Source of the DNA: Candidatus Omnitrophota bacterium
GTDB lineage: Bacteria > Omnitrophota > Gorgyraeia > Zapsychrales > Fredricksoniimonadaceae
DNA length: 9,729 bases
Direction: 5' to 3'
Assembly: GCA_016789035.1 (NCBI GenBank)
Contig: JAEUSC010000004.1
Coordinates: 1-9,729, forward strand
Below, one piece after another: positions 1-6,796 of the stretch (positions within the stretch are counted from its first letter, which is position 1; each line of letters starts with the position of its first letter). The position numbers and the translations under genes are program-made. The notes beneath the pieces were generated by a model that made no database searches, was not told the DNA's origin, and saw nothing but the letters and a program-made list of their open reading frames with translations.

Positions 1-1422
1 CTTATCGTCTCGCATTCCTAAAAAAATGGGCTGACGCATATGACCATCGTTGGTCCATTCCTGGAATTTGACCTCACAAAGCAATTGCGGCTTGACCCAA
101 GTGACCGGTGCATTTGTTTTAGGAACGGTTTCAAAAGGGCAATGAGTACTGATCAAAGACTTGAGCCGGACATAAATAACCTTCAGAAGCTCATAGTCAA
201 AACCACCGCCCGCGTGTCCCACATACACCAACTTGCTATTTTTATAGAGCCCCAAGACCAGCGCTCCAAAGAATTTACGTCCGCCCCGGGGGGCTGTGAA
301 TCCGACAATGACAGCTTCCTGCTGCTTAACCGCCTTGACCTTGAGCCAATCACGACTCCGGCTCGCGTACTGATAAGGACTTTGCATGTTTTTAGCAATA
401 ATTCCTTCGAGCGCATTTTTCTGAGCAGCCACAAAGAAATCTTTCCCGCGTTCTTGAACATAATCACTGAATCGAACCAATGAAGACGGCATAAGGGCCT
501 GCTGCAGAATTTTTTTGCGCTGAATCAACGGCAGACGATGAAGATCATGCTGATTGAAATAGACAATATCAAACACATAATAAACAAGATCGCCTTCCTG
601 ATGGCGCAGATAATTCTGCAGACGCTGAAATTCACTGACCCCCTTCTCGTTGACAGCCACAACTTCACCGTCAAGCACCGCATCGGGCAGGGACGCTAAG
701 GCCTGGGCGATCTGTGGAAATTTGTCCGTATAATCCTTGGCGTTACGTGTGTACAACCGCACGTGATGGTTTTTAATCTCGGCGATAATTCTATAACCGT
801 CCCATTTGACCTCAAACAGCCATTGCGGACGGTCAAAGGGTTCTGTTGTTAATGTTGCCAGCATTGGTTTGACCAAAGCCGGCATGGGTGCCACAGGCAA
901 TTGTTCCATATCACTGGCCCCCTGTTCTTTTTTCTTAATCAGAAGCCACTGATTGTTTTTCCCTTTACTCGGACGGATCTTGATCAAGGCATAAAGACCC
1001 TGCAGGCGCTGACCGTCCAAATAAAATTTCAAATGCCCTTTATTCAGTCCCTCCGATATCTTTCGTTCATTCCCTTCCCGGTCCAGAGTTTGGTCGACGT
1101 AGTATCGCCCTTGATCCCAAATCTCAACGGTACCGGCGCCATAATTGCCTTTGGGAATGGTGCCATGAAAGTGCCTGTACTCTAAAGGATGGTCTTCAAC
1201 CTCAACAGCCAACCGGCGAATCTCAGGCGTTTGCGCAATCACCTTGGGCACGGCCCAACTTTTGAGAACCCCACGATTTTCCAGACGAAAGTCATAGTGC
1301 AAATGAGAGGCATCATGCTTTTGCACGACAAAATGCAACACGCCATTTGTCTGTCGGCCTTTCTTTGAAGGCTCGGAGGTCTTCTTGAAATTCCGTTTTC
1401 GTCGGTAGTCTTTCAGAGACAT
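1..1422 (-). CDS. ligD: ATP-dependent DNA ligase LigD, PE and ligase domains (3' end cut by window)
   Basis: LigD is the end-processing and nick-sealing enzyme of bacterial non-homologous end joining and is recruited by Ku. I translated 474 residues from ATG 1422 to the window edge with no stop. Residues about 27-165 form the 3'-phosphoesterase domain. Its conserved residues are H36, H42, D44, R46, H78 (EDHPLEY) and Y82, each offset by six from the active site I recall for Pseudomonas LigD. Residues about 183-474 form the ligase domain: motif I EVKWDGYR with nucleotidylated K206, motif III DGEVVAV (251-257), IIIa YYVFDIVY (281-288), IV EGIIAKN (339-345), V WLKVKAVK (359-366) and the motif VI region RQPIFLGMRDDK (463-474). 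About the last 20 ligase residues are missing. A C-terminal primase-polymerase domain, as in PE-LIG-POL LigDs, could follow outside the window. The gene starts 8 bases after the Ku stop, with AAGGTGG as ribosome site, so the two are probably co-translated. Family assignment is very secure. Confidence 0.95.
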   Translation of the reverse strand, partial: MSLKDYRRKRNFKKTSEPSKKGRQTNGVLHFVVQKHDASHLHYDFRLENRGVLKSWAVPKVIAQTPEIRRLAVEVEDHPLEYRHFHGTIPKGNYGAGTVEIWDQGRYYVDQTLDREGNERKISEGLNKGHLKFYLDGQRLQGLYALIKIRPSKGKNNQWLLIKKKEQGASDMEQLPVAPMPALVKPMLATLTTEPFDRPQWLFEVKWDGYRIIAEIKNHHVRLYTRNAKDYTDKFPQIAQALASLPDAVLDGEVVAVNEKGVSEFQRLQNYLRHQEGDLVYYVFDIVYFNQHDLHRLPLIQRKKILQQALMPSSLVRFSDYVQERGKDFFVAAQKNALEGIIAKNMQSPYQYASRSRDWLKVKAVKQQEAVIVGFTAPRGGRKFFGALVLGLYKNSKLVYVGHAGGGFDYELLKVIYVRLKSLISTHCPFETVPKTNAPVTWVKPQLLCEVKFQEWTNDGHMRQPIFLGMRDDK

Positions 1423-1430
1423 ACACCACC

Positions 1431-2204
1431 TTAACGATGCGAAAGCGCCAGGCTTTCCTTGAGACGAGAGACAATGTCAGGCACCACGGTGGTGCGGCGA
1501 ACTTTCGCCCCCTTGACGGCTGTGCGCTTGCCTTTCTTTTTGGCATTCACGATTTGTTTGAGTTTATCCGTGTAGGTGTCGCTGTATTTATTCGGATCAA
1601 ATGGACCTGATAATTTTTCGATCAATTCCAAAGCCAGGTCAATTTGGTTTTTAGGAATTTTTGTTTTTTCAGGAAGATGCAGTTCCGAGATGTCCAGAAT
1701 TTCGTCATGGTAACGCAAAAGTTCGAGAAGAATCACGCTGCCCTGGGACTTGAGCATGACTAAATGTTCCCGTTCTTTAAGAACAAATTTTCCGATGCCG
1801 ACCATTTTAGATTCGATCAACGTCTCCCGAAACAAAGCATAGACCTTCATACCGGATTTCTCCGGTTCCAGATAATACGGCTTTTCCGCATATTTCAGAT
1901 CGATCTCCTTTTCCAGGACAAAATCTTCGACGGTAATGGAGTATGTCTTTTCAATATCAGCACTGGCGAAATCATTGTCACTTAGAACTACATAGTCGCC
2001 CTTTTCATATTGGTAGCCGCGAACGATATCTTCTTTCGGGACTTCCTCGCCGGTCTGACGGCAGACTTTTTTATACCCGATAGGGCACAAATCCTGACGG
2101 CGAAGATAGTTCAGGTGCAAATGATTGTCTTTAACGGCCGTGTAAAGCTTGACGGGAATATTTACCAGTCCGAAATTAATGGATCCTGACCAAATTGATC
2201 GCAT
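1431..2204 (-). CDS. ku: Non-homologous end-joining protein Ku
   Basis: Bacterial Ku forms a homodimeric ring that threads onto double-strand DNA ends and recruits LigD. The 257-residue product opens with the hallmark MRSIWSGSINFGLVNIPVKL and carries the Ku core to about residue 220. It includes a C40/C48 pair, the EPEKSG segment (113-118) and the GPFDPNKYSDTY segment (200-211). After the core is a lysine/arginine-rich stretch (222-237, KKKGKR and KVRR) and a short helical tail ending in SHR. Basic C-termini in bacterial Ku are linked to DNA binding and LigD stimulation, which I infer here. An ATG 24 bases upstream would add MAAEKETH, but a full AAGGAG six bases before ATG 2204 fixes the shorter start. 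ligD follows after 8 bases, giving the usual two-gene NHEJ operon. Length is normal for the family. Confidence 0.96.
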   Translation of the reverse strand: MRSIWSGSINFGLVNIPVKLYTAVKDNHLHLNYLRRQDLCPIGYKKVCRQTGEEVPKEDIVRGYQYEKGDYVVLSDNDFASADIEKTYSITVEDFVLEKEIDLKYAEKPYYLEPEKSGMKVYALFRETLIESKMVGIGKFVLKEREHLVMLKSQGSVILLELLRYHDEILDISELHLPEKTKIPKNQIDLALELIEKLSGPFDPNKYSDTYTDKLKQIVNAKKKGKRTAVKGAKVRRTTVVPDIVSRLKESLALSHR

Positions 2205-2210
2205 ATGCGT

Positions 2211-2216
2211 CTCCTT
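2211..2216 (-). promoter_or_regulatory. Shine-Dalgarno site deciding the Ku start
   Basis: The minus strand reads AAGGAG, six bases before ATG 2204. It lies inside the longer possible reading frame that begins at 2228, so it favours the shorter Ku start. The translation from 2204 also begins exactly at the conserved family N-terminus. Confidence 0.8.
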
Positions 2217-2269
2217 TTCAGCCGCCATTACAAACGCGTTGCCATCCGCAAGAATATGGCGGGAATTTT

Positions 2270-2278
2270 TTTATACCA
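2270..2278 (-). promoter_or_regulatory. Possible extended -10 promoter for ku-ligD
   Basis: The minus strand reads TGGTATAAA, matching the extended -10 pattern TGnTATAAT at all but the last base. I find no good -35 hexamer 16-18 bases upstream. Transcription would begin near 2263, giving a leader of about 60 bases before the Ku start. This is a pattern match only. Confidence 0.4.
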
Positions 2279-2307
2279 CCGGCAGGATTAAAAGAGAGTG
2301 AAAAGGA

Positions 2308-2332
2308 CGTTAAAGCCATTTAACTTTTAACG
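2308..2332. repeat. AT-rich three-part inverted repeat between NDH-2 and ku
   Basis: CGTTAAA (2308-2314) can pair with TTTAACG (2326-2332). Its inner part GTTAAA (2309-2314) can alternatively pair with TTTAAC (2319-2324) around a GCCA loop. The element lies 19 bases past the NDH-2 stop (2351-2353) and about 30 bases upstream of the possible ku promoter. It lacks a GC-rich stem and a following T run, so it is a poor intrinsic terminator. An operator or chance palindrome is as likely. Confidence 0.35.
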
Positions 2333-2350
2333 GGCGAGAGAAATTTGCAG

Positions 2351-3595
2351 TTATTTGGAAAGAGGCTTGAGGATTAAACGAAGACTTCGGTTGTAGGTCA
2401 CATAGCTCCACATCCAGTTGAAAAACACAATTGCCCGGTTACGAAAACCGACAAGGCTCATCAAATGAACAAAAAGCCAGGCCAACCAAGCCAGCGTCCC
2501 GTGAAGCCTGATAAACTTGAGTTCAGCTACCGCATGGTTACGCCCAATGGTGGCCATGACACCAGGATCTTTGTAAACGAACGGAACCAAAGGCTTTTTC
2601 TTTAAAAGACGCTGGATATTCTGAGCCAAGTGTTTAGCCTGTTGAATGGCAATAGGCGCCAGCATCGGATGCCCCTTAGGGGTCTGATCTGTTATCATGC
2701 CGGCCATATCACCCAGCGCAAAAATATTTTCATACCCCTCGAGCTGGTTAAAAGCATTGACCTTCAAGCGGCCCGACGGTAGAACCGATTGCGGATTGAT
2801 CCCGGGAATCACCGTGGCGGTCACTCCCGCCGCCCAAATCACCGTCTGGGTTAAAATCTGCTGACCATTGGATAACATCAGGGACTGACCGTCATAGGAA
2901 ACCACACGCGCAGCCAAAGACAAGTGAATGCCGTTCTTTCTAAGAAATCGTGCGGCATAGTTCGAAGATTCAACCGCCATTGTGTTTAAAAGACGATCTG
3001 CCATGTCCACCACATGGATTTGCATCAGCTGAAAATCCAGTTCTGGGTAATCCTTGGGAAGGATTTTGTTTTTTAGCTCGGCCAGCGCACCGGCCATTTC
3101 CACGCCCGTGGGCCCTCCTCCTACAACAACAATATTCATGACCGCACTGCGTTTGTACCAATCCATTCCCAGGGCTCTTTCCATATTTTCAAGGATAATA
3201 TTACGCAGTTGACCGGCTTCAGGAACGGATTTCATGGGATGCGTGTGAGCTTCGAAATCTTTATCACCGAAGTAATTGGTCTTTGAACCCGCGGCCAGAA
3301 CAAGATAATCATAGTCAATCTCCCCGATGGACGTTGTAATGCGATTGGCCTCGGGAACGATCTGTAGCACTTGCGCTAAACGAAAGCGAACATTGGGACG
3401 ATTATGGAATATTTCACGGAAGGGATAGACAATAGAATCAGACTCCAACGCGGATGTCGCCACTTGGTAGAGTAATGGCTGAAAGGTGTGATAATTGTTC
3501 TGGTCGACAAGAAGCACATCCACTTGGCCCTTGAGATCGCGTGCTAAACGAACGCCGGCAAAACCTCCTCCAATGATCACGATTGTAGGATTCAT
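2351..3595 (-). CDS. ndh: Type II NADH:quinone oxidoreductase (NDH-2)
   Basis: NDH-2 is a single-subunit, non-proton-pumping flavoenzyme on the cytoplasmic membrane that passes electrons from NADH through FAD to quinone. The 414 residues contain an N-terminal FAD fold with IIGGGFAG (7-14) and an NADH fold with VVVGGGPTGVEMAGALAE (156-173). Then come VIWAAGV (252-258), the FAD-binding IFALGDMAG (291-299) and the quinone-site signature AxxAxxQ (A313, A316, Q319). The tail (about 367-400) is rich in W, F and L and fits the membrane-docking helices of the family. Length is normal. The start is ATG 3595. An upstream in-frame TTG at 3616 would add LCYPPS-like residues before the FAD motif and is unlikely. 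There is no Shine-Dalgarno. Instead a promoter-like TGTTATCCT ends 6 bases before the ATG, so the mRNA may be leaderless. The gene appears to stand alone. Confidence 0.93.
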   Translation of the reverse strand: MNPTIVIIGGGFAGVRLARDLKGQVDVLLVDQNNYHTFQPLLYQVATSALESDSIVYPFREIFHNRPNVRFRLAQVLQIVPEANRITTSIGEIDYDYLVLAAGSKTNYFGDKDFEAHTHPMKSVPEAGQLRNIILENMERALGMDWYKRSAVMNIVVVGGGPTGVEMAGALAELKNKILPKDYPELDFQLMQIHVVDMADRLLNTMAVESSNYAARFLRKNGIHLSLAARVVSYDGQSLMLSNGQQILTQTVIWAAGVTATVIPGINPQSVLPSGRLKVNAFNQLEGYENIFALGDMAGMITDQTPKGHPMLAPIAIQQAKHLAQNIQRLLKKKPLVPFVYKDPGVMATIGRNHAVAELKFIRLHGTLAWLAWLFVHLMSLVGFRNRAIVFFNWMWSYVTYNRSLRLILKPLSK

Positions 3596-3600
3596 AGAAG

Positions 3601-3645
3601 GAGGATAACAGAGCAAACATTAAGAGGTTATGAATTTAGAATTAA
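3601..3645 (-). promoter_or_regulatory. Promoter-like 45-base element upstream of ndh, copy 1 of 2
   Basis: Read on the minus strand, this stretch holds TTAATTCTAAATTCA, then CTCTTAAT, then TGTTATCCTC. Aligned without gaps to 7191-7235 (offset exactly 3590), 35 of 45 bases match. Conservation is strongest in TGAATTTAG (plus strand, 3631-3639) and ATTAAGAG (3619-3626). The end nearest the gene fits an extended -10 (TGnTATCCT), with the ATG of ndh 6 bases beyond it. The TTCATA block is 21 bases from the -10, too far for a standard -35, so the upstream half may be a regulator site or UP-like element. Confidence 0.5.
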
Positions 3646-3719
3646 CATCGCTTAGCACAGGTCTTTAAAAATCGGCCACATCTGTAGAGTACATAATCAA
3701 GCGGCTAGTGATCTTAGAG

Positions 3720-4715
3720 CTACTTCTGACCTTGCGACTGATCCTCAACAATCAAGGTGGGAGAACAGCCGACAGTCGATTGCGGAACACAGGAAAGACC
3801 CAGCAGCCTGAGAGCAAGATTAGCGGCCTCGCCGTTTCGGATAGGTTGCACGGGTTCGCTGTAAGGAATCCACGCCCGTCCGGGATTGGCCCGCCCGGTC
3901 TTATTAAGCTCATACAAATCTTTTCCACGGGCCACTTGAGCCCCCCATACTAGAAAGGGAATCGTATAATTTTTTCGATTTTGAAAAGCGGCATGGTGCC
4001 TCTGGGTCCCACCGTGGTCGCTGGTGACAATCAGCACCGTTGCCTTTCCCTGCTCATTAAGATTACGGACAGCCGTCATAATTTGTCCTAAATAGTCATC
4101 CAATAAAAACACAGCCCGCATATAACTGGATTGACCATCCACATTCCAACCATCTTTATGCCCCGCGTTGTCAGCGCCGGAGAAATGGATGAACAAAAAT
4201 GCAGGAAGCCGGTCTCCTTTAAAAAGATCCCGGAGAGATTCCATTGTTTGAGCATCATTATGATCCGTCAGATGGACATCATCAATCGGGAAGGAATCGG
4301 CAAAAATCCGAAATTTCGTTTTCGAAGCATACATGGCTGAGGAAAGCTTCTGATCGCGCACGACATCGAAAACGCTTTTGACATAAGCCCCCTTAAGCTC
4401 GTGAATGGATTGAGAGGTGTCCTTATTGAGAATGACATTGTGGCCTGCCGCTCCCACGACTCCGCGGCCGGTGAGCATACAGGTATGATTAGGAATGGTC
4501 ACCGTAAAATCCGCGTCAGTGCGCGCGTTTAATGTGGTTGCCCCCTCTTTGATGAGCTGGTAAAAATGGGGGAGTTTCTCCTTAAAGGTGCTGATAACAT
4601 CCGGCCTCAGACCGTCGAAACTGATCAAAACGACGCGACTCACGGTCGCCCAGCTAATGGGACAGTTAAATAGCGCCATTAAAATTAAACACGAAAGAAT
4701 TTTTATTCTTCTCAT
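3720..4715 (-). CDS. Secreted phosphodiesterase / nucleotide pyrophosphatase-like protein (alkaline phosphatase superfamily)
   Basis: The 331-residue product begins with a Sec signal: MRRIK, a hydrophobic core and a likely cut after SWA at residue 23. The mature part is a type I phosphodiesterase fold with two metal sites. Visible ligands are D34 (SFDGLRPD), probable nucleophile T73 (TVTIPNHT, with N76), D182 and H186 (ADNAGH), and D233 and H234 (SDHGG). H240 or H241 is a candidate for the last ligand. It should hydrolyse a phosphodiester or phosphomonoester in the periplasm, but the substrate cannot be read from the sequence. The C-terminus has two cysteines, C309 and C317, that could form a disulfide. 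GAGG five bases before ATG 4715 fixes the start. A GTG at 4742 overlaps the antiporter stop and would spoil the signal peptide. The 23-base gap to the upstream antiporter gene suggests co-transcription. Confidence 0.85.
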   Translation of the reverse strand: MRRIKILSCLILMALFNCPISWATVSRVVLISFDGLRPDVISTFKEKLPHFYQLIKEGATTLNARTDADFTVTIPNHTCMLTGRGVVGAAGHNVILNKDTSQSIHELKGAYVKSVFDVVRDQKLSSAMYASKTKFRIFADSFPIDDVHLTDHNDAQTMESLRDLFKGDRLPAFLFIHFSGADNAGHKDGWNVDGQSSYMRAVFLLDDYLGQIMTAVRNLNEQGKATVLIVTSDHGGTQRHHAAFQNRKNYTIPFLVWGAQVARGKDLYELNKTGRANPGRAWIPYSEPVQPIRNGEAANLALRLLGLSCVPQSTVGCSPTLIVEDQSQGQK

Positions 4716-4738
4716 TGTTACCTCATGCTTTCTTGAAA

Positions 4739-6490
4739 TCACGAAGAAGGATTTTCGCGGTCCGCTTTTAGAATCTGTTCGAGCTCGGCATTGGCCTGAG
4801 TCGTATAACTGACAAACTTTTTCTCATCGTTTCGATGAAGAAACTGTTCTTTGAGGATTTTCTCATCATGCAGACGAAAAAGATCGATCCGCCGCTTGAT
4901 GTGCTGGGGATTGGCACCTTTCTTGATCAGAACTTCCTTGGCCGCCTCCAGGCTCGACAAATATGTCTCGCGATGAATGCTTTCGATACCCAGCTCCATC
5001 AACGAAAGCGCGTGCTGCCGGTTACGGGCCCGGGCAATGATCTCCACATTCGGAAAATGCCGTTTCACATTCTGGGCGATTTCCAGGGATTTTTGAACAT
5101 CATCAACAGCCAAAACAAAATGCTTGGCCTTGGCCGTACCCGCGGATTCCAGGATATCCATCCGGCTGGCATCACCGTAATACACCTTGCTGCCGAAACG
5201 TCGCGCCACATCAACCTGACCAGCATCATTATCGAGAATGACATATCCGATTTCATCCGATTTTAAAAGACGGGCAACGATCTGACCAAAACGGCCGAAC
5301 CCCGCAATGATGACCTCGGGCGCACTCTCATCAATCACATCGTAAGGACGTTCGGAGATCTCAGAAGATTTGCGCAAATATCGCTGGTTAAAAGCAAAAA
5401 CCAGCGGAGTGAGTCCCATGCTGATCGTAATGGCGGCATTAAGAATGGCCGCAGTCTGCGGAATAAAAAACTTCTTAGTCAACGCCACACTAAAAAGAAC
5501 AAAAGCAAATTCCCCGCCCTGAGGAATGGTGAAGGCAATATTTCTGGCGGATTCCCGGTCATACCGAAACAGTCGACCCAAGGCAAATACAATCAGACCC
5601 TTTAAGAACATAAAACCAGCGGTCACCAGCAGCACAACCCAAGGCTTAGACGCAATCACATTTAAATCCAGCGACATCCCCACCGCAATAAAAAATAACC
5701 CGAGTAGTAATCCTTTAAACGGCCCCAGACTGGCCACCAATTCATGACGATATTCAGAATTGGTCAAAAGTATACCGGCCATAAATGCACCCATGCCCAT
5801 GGAAAGTCCGATGGCTTCAAATAATAAGGCCGTTCCCAAGACGATAATAAGGGACATCGCAATAAAAACTTCTTGGATCTTGGTGTCTGCGACCAAACGA
5901 AAGACCGGACGCATGAGATAATTTCCGACGATAACCACACCGGTCAAAACCGCCAGCACATTCACAAAACCTAAAAGTGTAAATGAATTACCTGTGTCCA
6001 GTGACATCAGCGCCAAAATAGGAACCACCGCAATATCCTGAAACATCAGGATTGCAAACGCCCCCTGCCCATGCCGTGTATTTAACTGGCGATTGGCTTC
6101 CATTAATTGGGCGGCAAATGCCGTGGACGACATGGCAAGACCGAATCCGGCGGCAAATGCCGCCGGCACATTCAATCCCAATAACCGACCAAGGCCCATC
6201 AGTAAAAAGCCTGTCAATAAAACCTGCAACAGTCCGTATCCAAAAATGGCATGGCGCATAGTCCATAATTTGGCGGGTGCCAATTCCAGACCAATAATAA
6301 ACAAGAGAAAAACCACTCCTAACTCGGAGAAATGCAGAATAGCAACAGGATCTTTGATGAGACCTAAAACGTGAGGGCCAACTAATACGCCGGAAAACAG
6401 ATAGGCCAAAATAGGCCCCAGACCAAGGCGGGTAAAAATGGGTACAAAAATAACAGCGGCAAGACTAAAGATAATCAATTGGATAAGCAC
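4739..6490 (-). CDS. KefB/KefC-type monovalent cation:proton antiporter (CPA2) with RCK domain
   Basis: This is a CPA2 inner-membrane exchanger of K+ or Na+ for H+. Residues 1-370 form the multi-helix transport domain, with LGLGPILAYLFSGVLVGP near the N-terminus and the family core MFQDIAVVPILALM, where Q151 and D152 match the KefC ion-site pair. Residues 391-510 are a TrkA-N/RCK Rossmann domain: nucleotide loop GFGRFG (397-402), acidic D420 near the end of strand 2, then YYGDASRMDILESAG (437-451). The tail (about 535-583), with LFRLHDEK and a closing ELEQILKADR, resembles the KefB/C C-terminus. The 583 residues are close to full family length. No KefF/KefG ancillary gene is nearby, so glutathione control as in E. 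coli is unproven. The start is GTG 6490: an in-frame TAA lies 9 bases upstream and the first helix needs this start. There is no Shine-Dalgarno, and an extended -10 ends 5 bases before the GTG. Confidence 0.92.
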   Translation of the reverse strand: MLIQLIIFSLAAVIFVPIFTRLGLGPILAYLFSGVLVGPHVLGLIKDPVAILHFSELGVVFLLFIIGLELAPAKLWTMRHAIFGYGLLQVLLTGFLLMGLGRLLGLNVPAAFAAGFGLAMSSTAFAAQLMEANRQLNTRHGQGAFAILMFQDIAVVPILALMSLDTGNSFTLLGFVNVLAVLTGVVIVGNYLMRPVFRLVADTKIQEVFIAMSLIIVLGTALLFEAIGLSMGMGAFMAGILLTNSEYRHELVASLGPFKGLLLGLFFIAVGMSLDLNVIASKPWVVLLVTAGFMFLKGLIVFALGRLFRYDRESARNIAFTIPQGGEFAFVLFSVALTKKFFIPQTAAILNAAITISMGLTPLVFAFNQRYLRKSSEISERPYDVIDESAPEVIIAGFGRFGQIVARLLKSDEIGYVILDNDAGQVDVARRFGSKVYYGDASRMDILESAGTAKAKHFVLAVDDVQKSLEIAQNVKRHFPNVEIIARARNRQHALSLMELGIESIHRETYLSSLEAAKEVLIKKGANPQHIKRRIDLFRLHDEKILKEQFLHRNDEKKFVSYTTQANAELEQILKADRENPSS

Positions 6491-6495
6491 GGGGC

Positions 6496-6504
6496 ATTAT
6501 ATCA
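6496..6504 (-). promoter_or_regulatory. Consensus extended -10 promoter abutting the antiporter start
   Basis: The minus strand reads TGATATAAT, a perfect TGnTATAAT extended -10. Only five bases (GCCCC) separate it from GTG 6490, so transcription should begin at or next to the start codon. I see no good -35, which an extended -10 does not strictly need. This box lies inside the 65-base gap after the DUF202 gene and implies a separate transcript for the antiporter and phosphodiesterase genes. Confidence 0.55.
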
Positions 6505-6555
6505 TTGAACACCCGTTGGTTGACGGAAGTTTGCGAAAAGGGAAAAATGTGTATT

Positions 6556-6780
6556 TTAACGGATCAATTCTGACACTTTGCGAAAGTGACTAATCCCTCC
6601 TATTAGCAAAATCAACCCGCCCGCCATTGCAAACCATCCTAAAAATAGAATCGGCACAGCGTCAGGAAAGAATTTGATTGCCGCCATGCCGAAAACTAAC
6701 GAAGCAAGGGCTGTTCGAATGTACGCCAGAAGCGTCCGCTCATTGGCTAGGATCGTGCGCAACTCATCGAGTTCCGTCAT
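6556..6780 (-). CDS. DUF202 family small membrane protein (YidH-like)
   Basis: This 74-residue protein carries the DUF202 signature LANERTLLAYIRTALASLVFG (residues 11-31), followed by two predicted membrane helices (about 18-38 and 42-63). A short basic loop, HFRKVSELIR, ends it. DUF202 proteins are small inner-membrane proteins of unknown function, related to E. coli YidG/YidH. Length is short but within the family range. ATG 6780 lies 16 bases after the stop of the DUF3568 lipoprotein gene and has no recognisable Shine-Dalgarno, so translation may depend on coupling to that upstream gene. Family assignment is good; the function is unknown. Confidence 0.85.
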   Translation of the reverse strand: MTELDELRTILANERTLLAYIRTALASLVFGMAAIKFFPDAVPILFLGWFAMAGGLILLIGGISHFRKVSELIR

Positions 6781-6796
6781 AACAGTAAATGGAAGC

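Noticed and set aside
40..483. 147-codon plus-strand open frame
   Set aside because: It is the antisense of the LigD ligase domain, whose motifs IV and V read cleanly on the minus strand. The plus-strand peptide matches no family.
2205..2228. Longer Ku start at ATG 2228
   Set aside because: The Shine-Dalgarno AAGGAG lies inside this extension and the conserved Ku N-terminus begins at ATG 2204.
3596..3719. Intrinsic terminator for the phosphodiesterase gene
   Set aside because: A T run follows GGCCGA on the minus strand near 3670, but the only stem I can build (GCCGC with GTGGC) has five pairs, one of them wobble, and a long loop.
4716..4742. Longer phosphodiesterase start at GTG 4742
   Set aside because: It overlaps the antiporter stop and puts charged residues before the signal peptide, while ATG 4715 has GAGG at good spacing.
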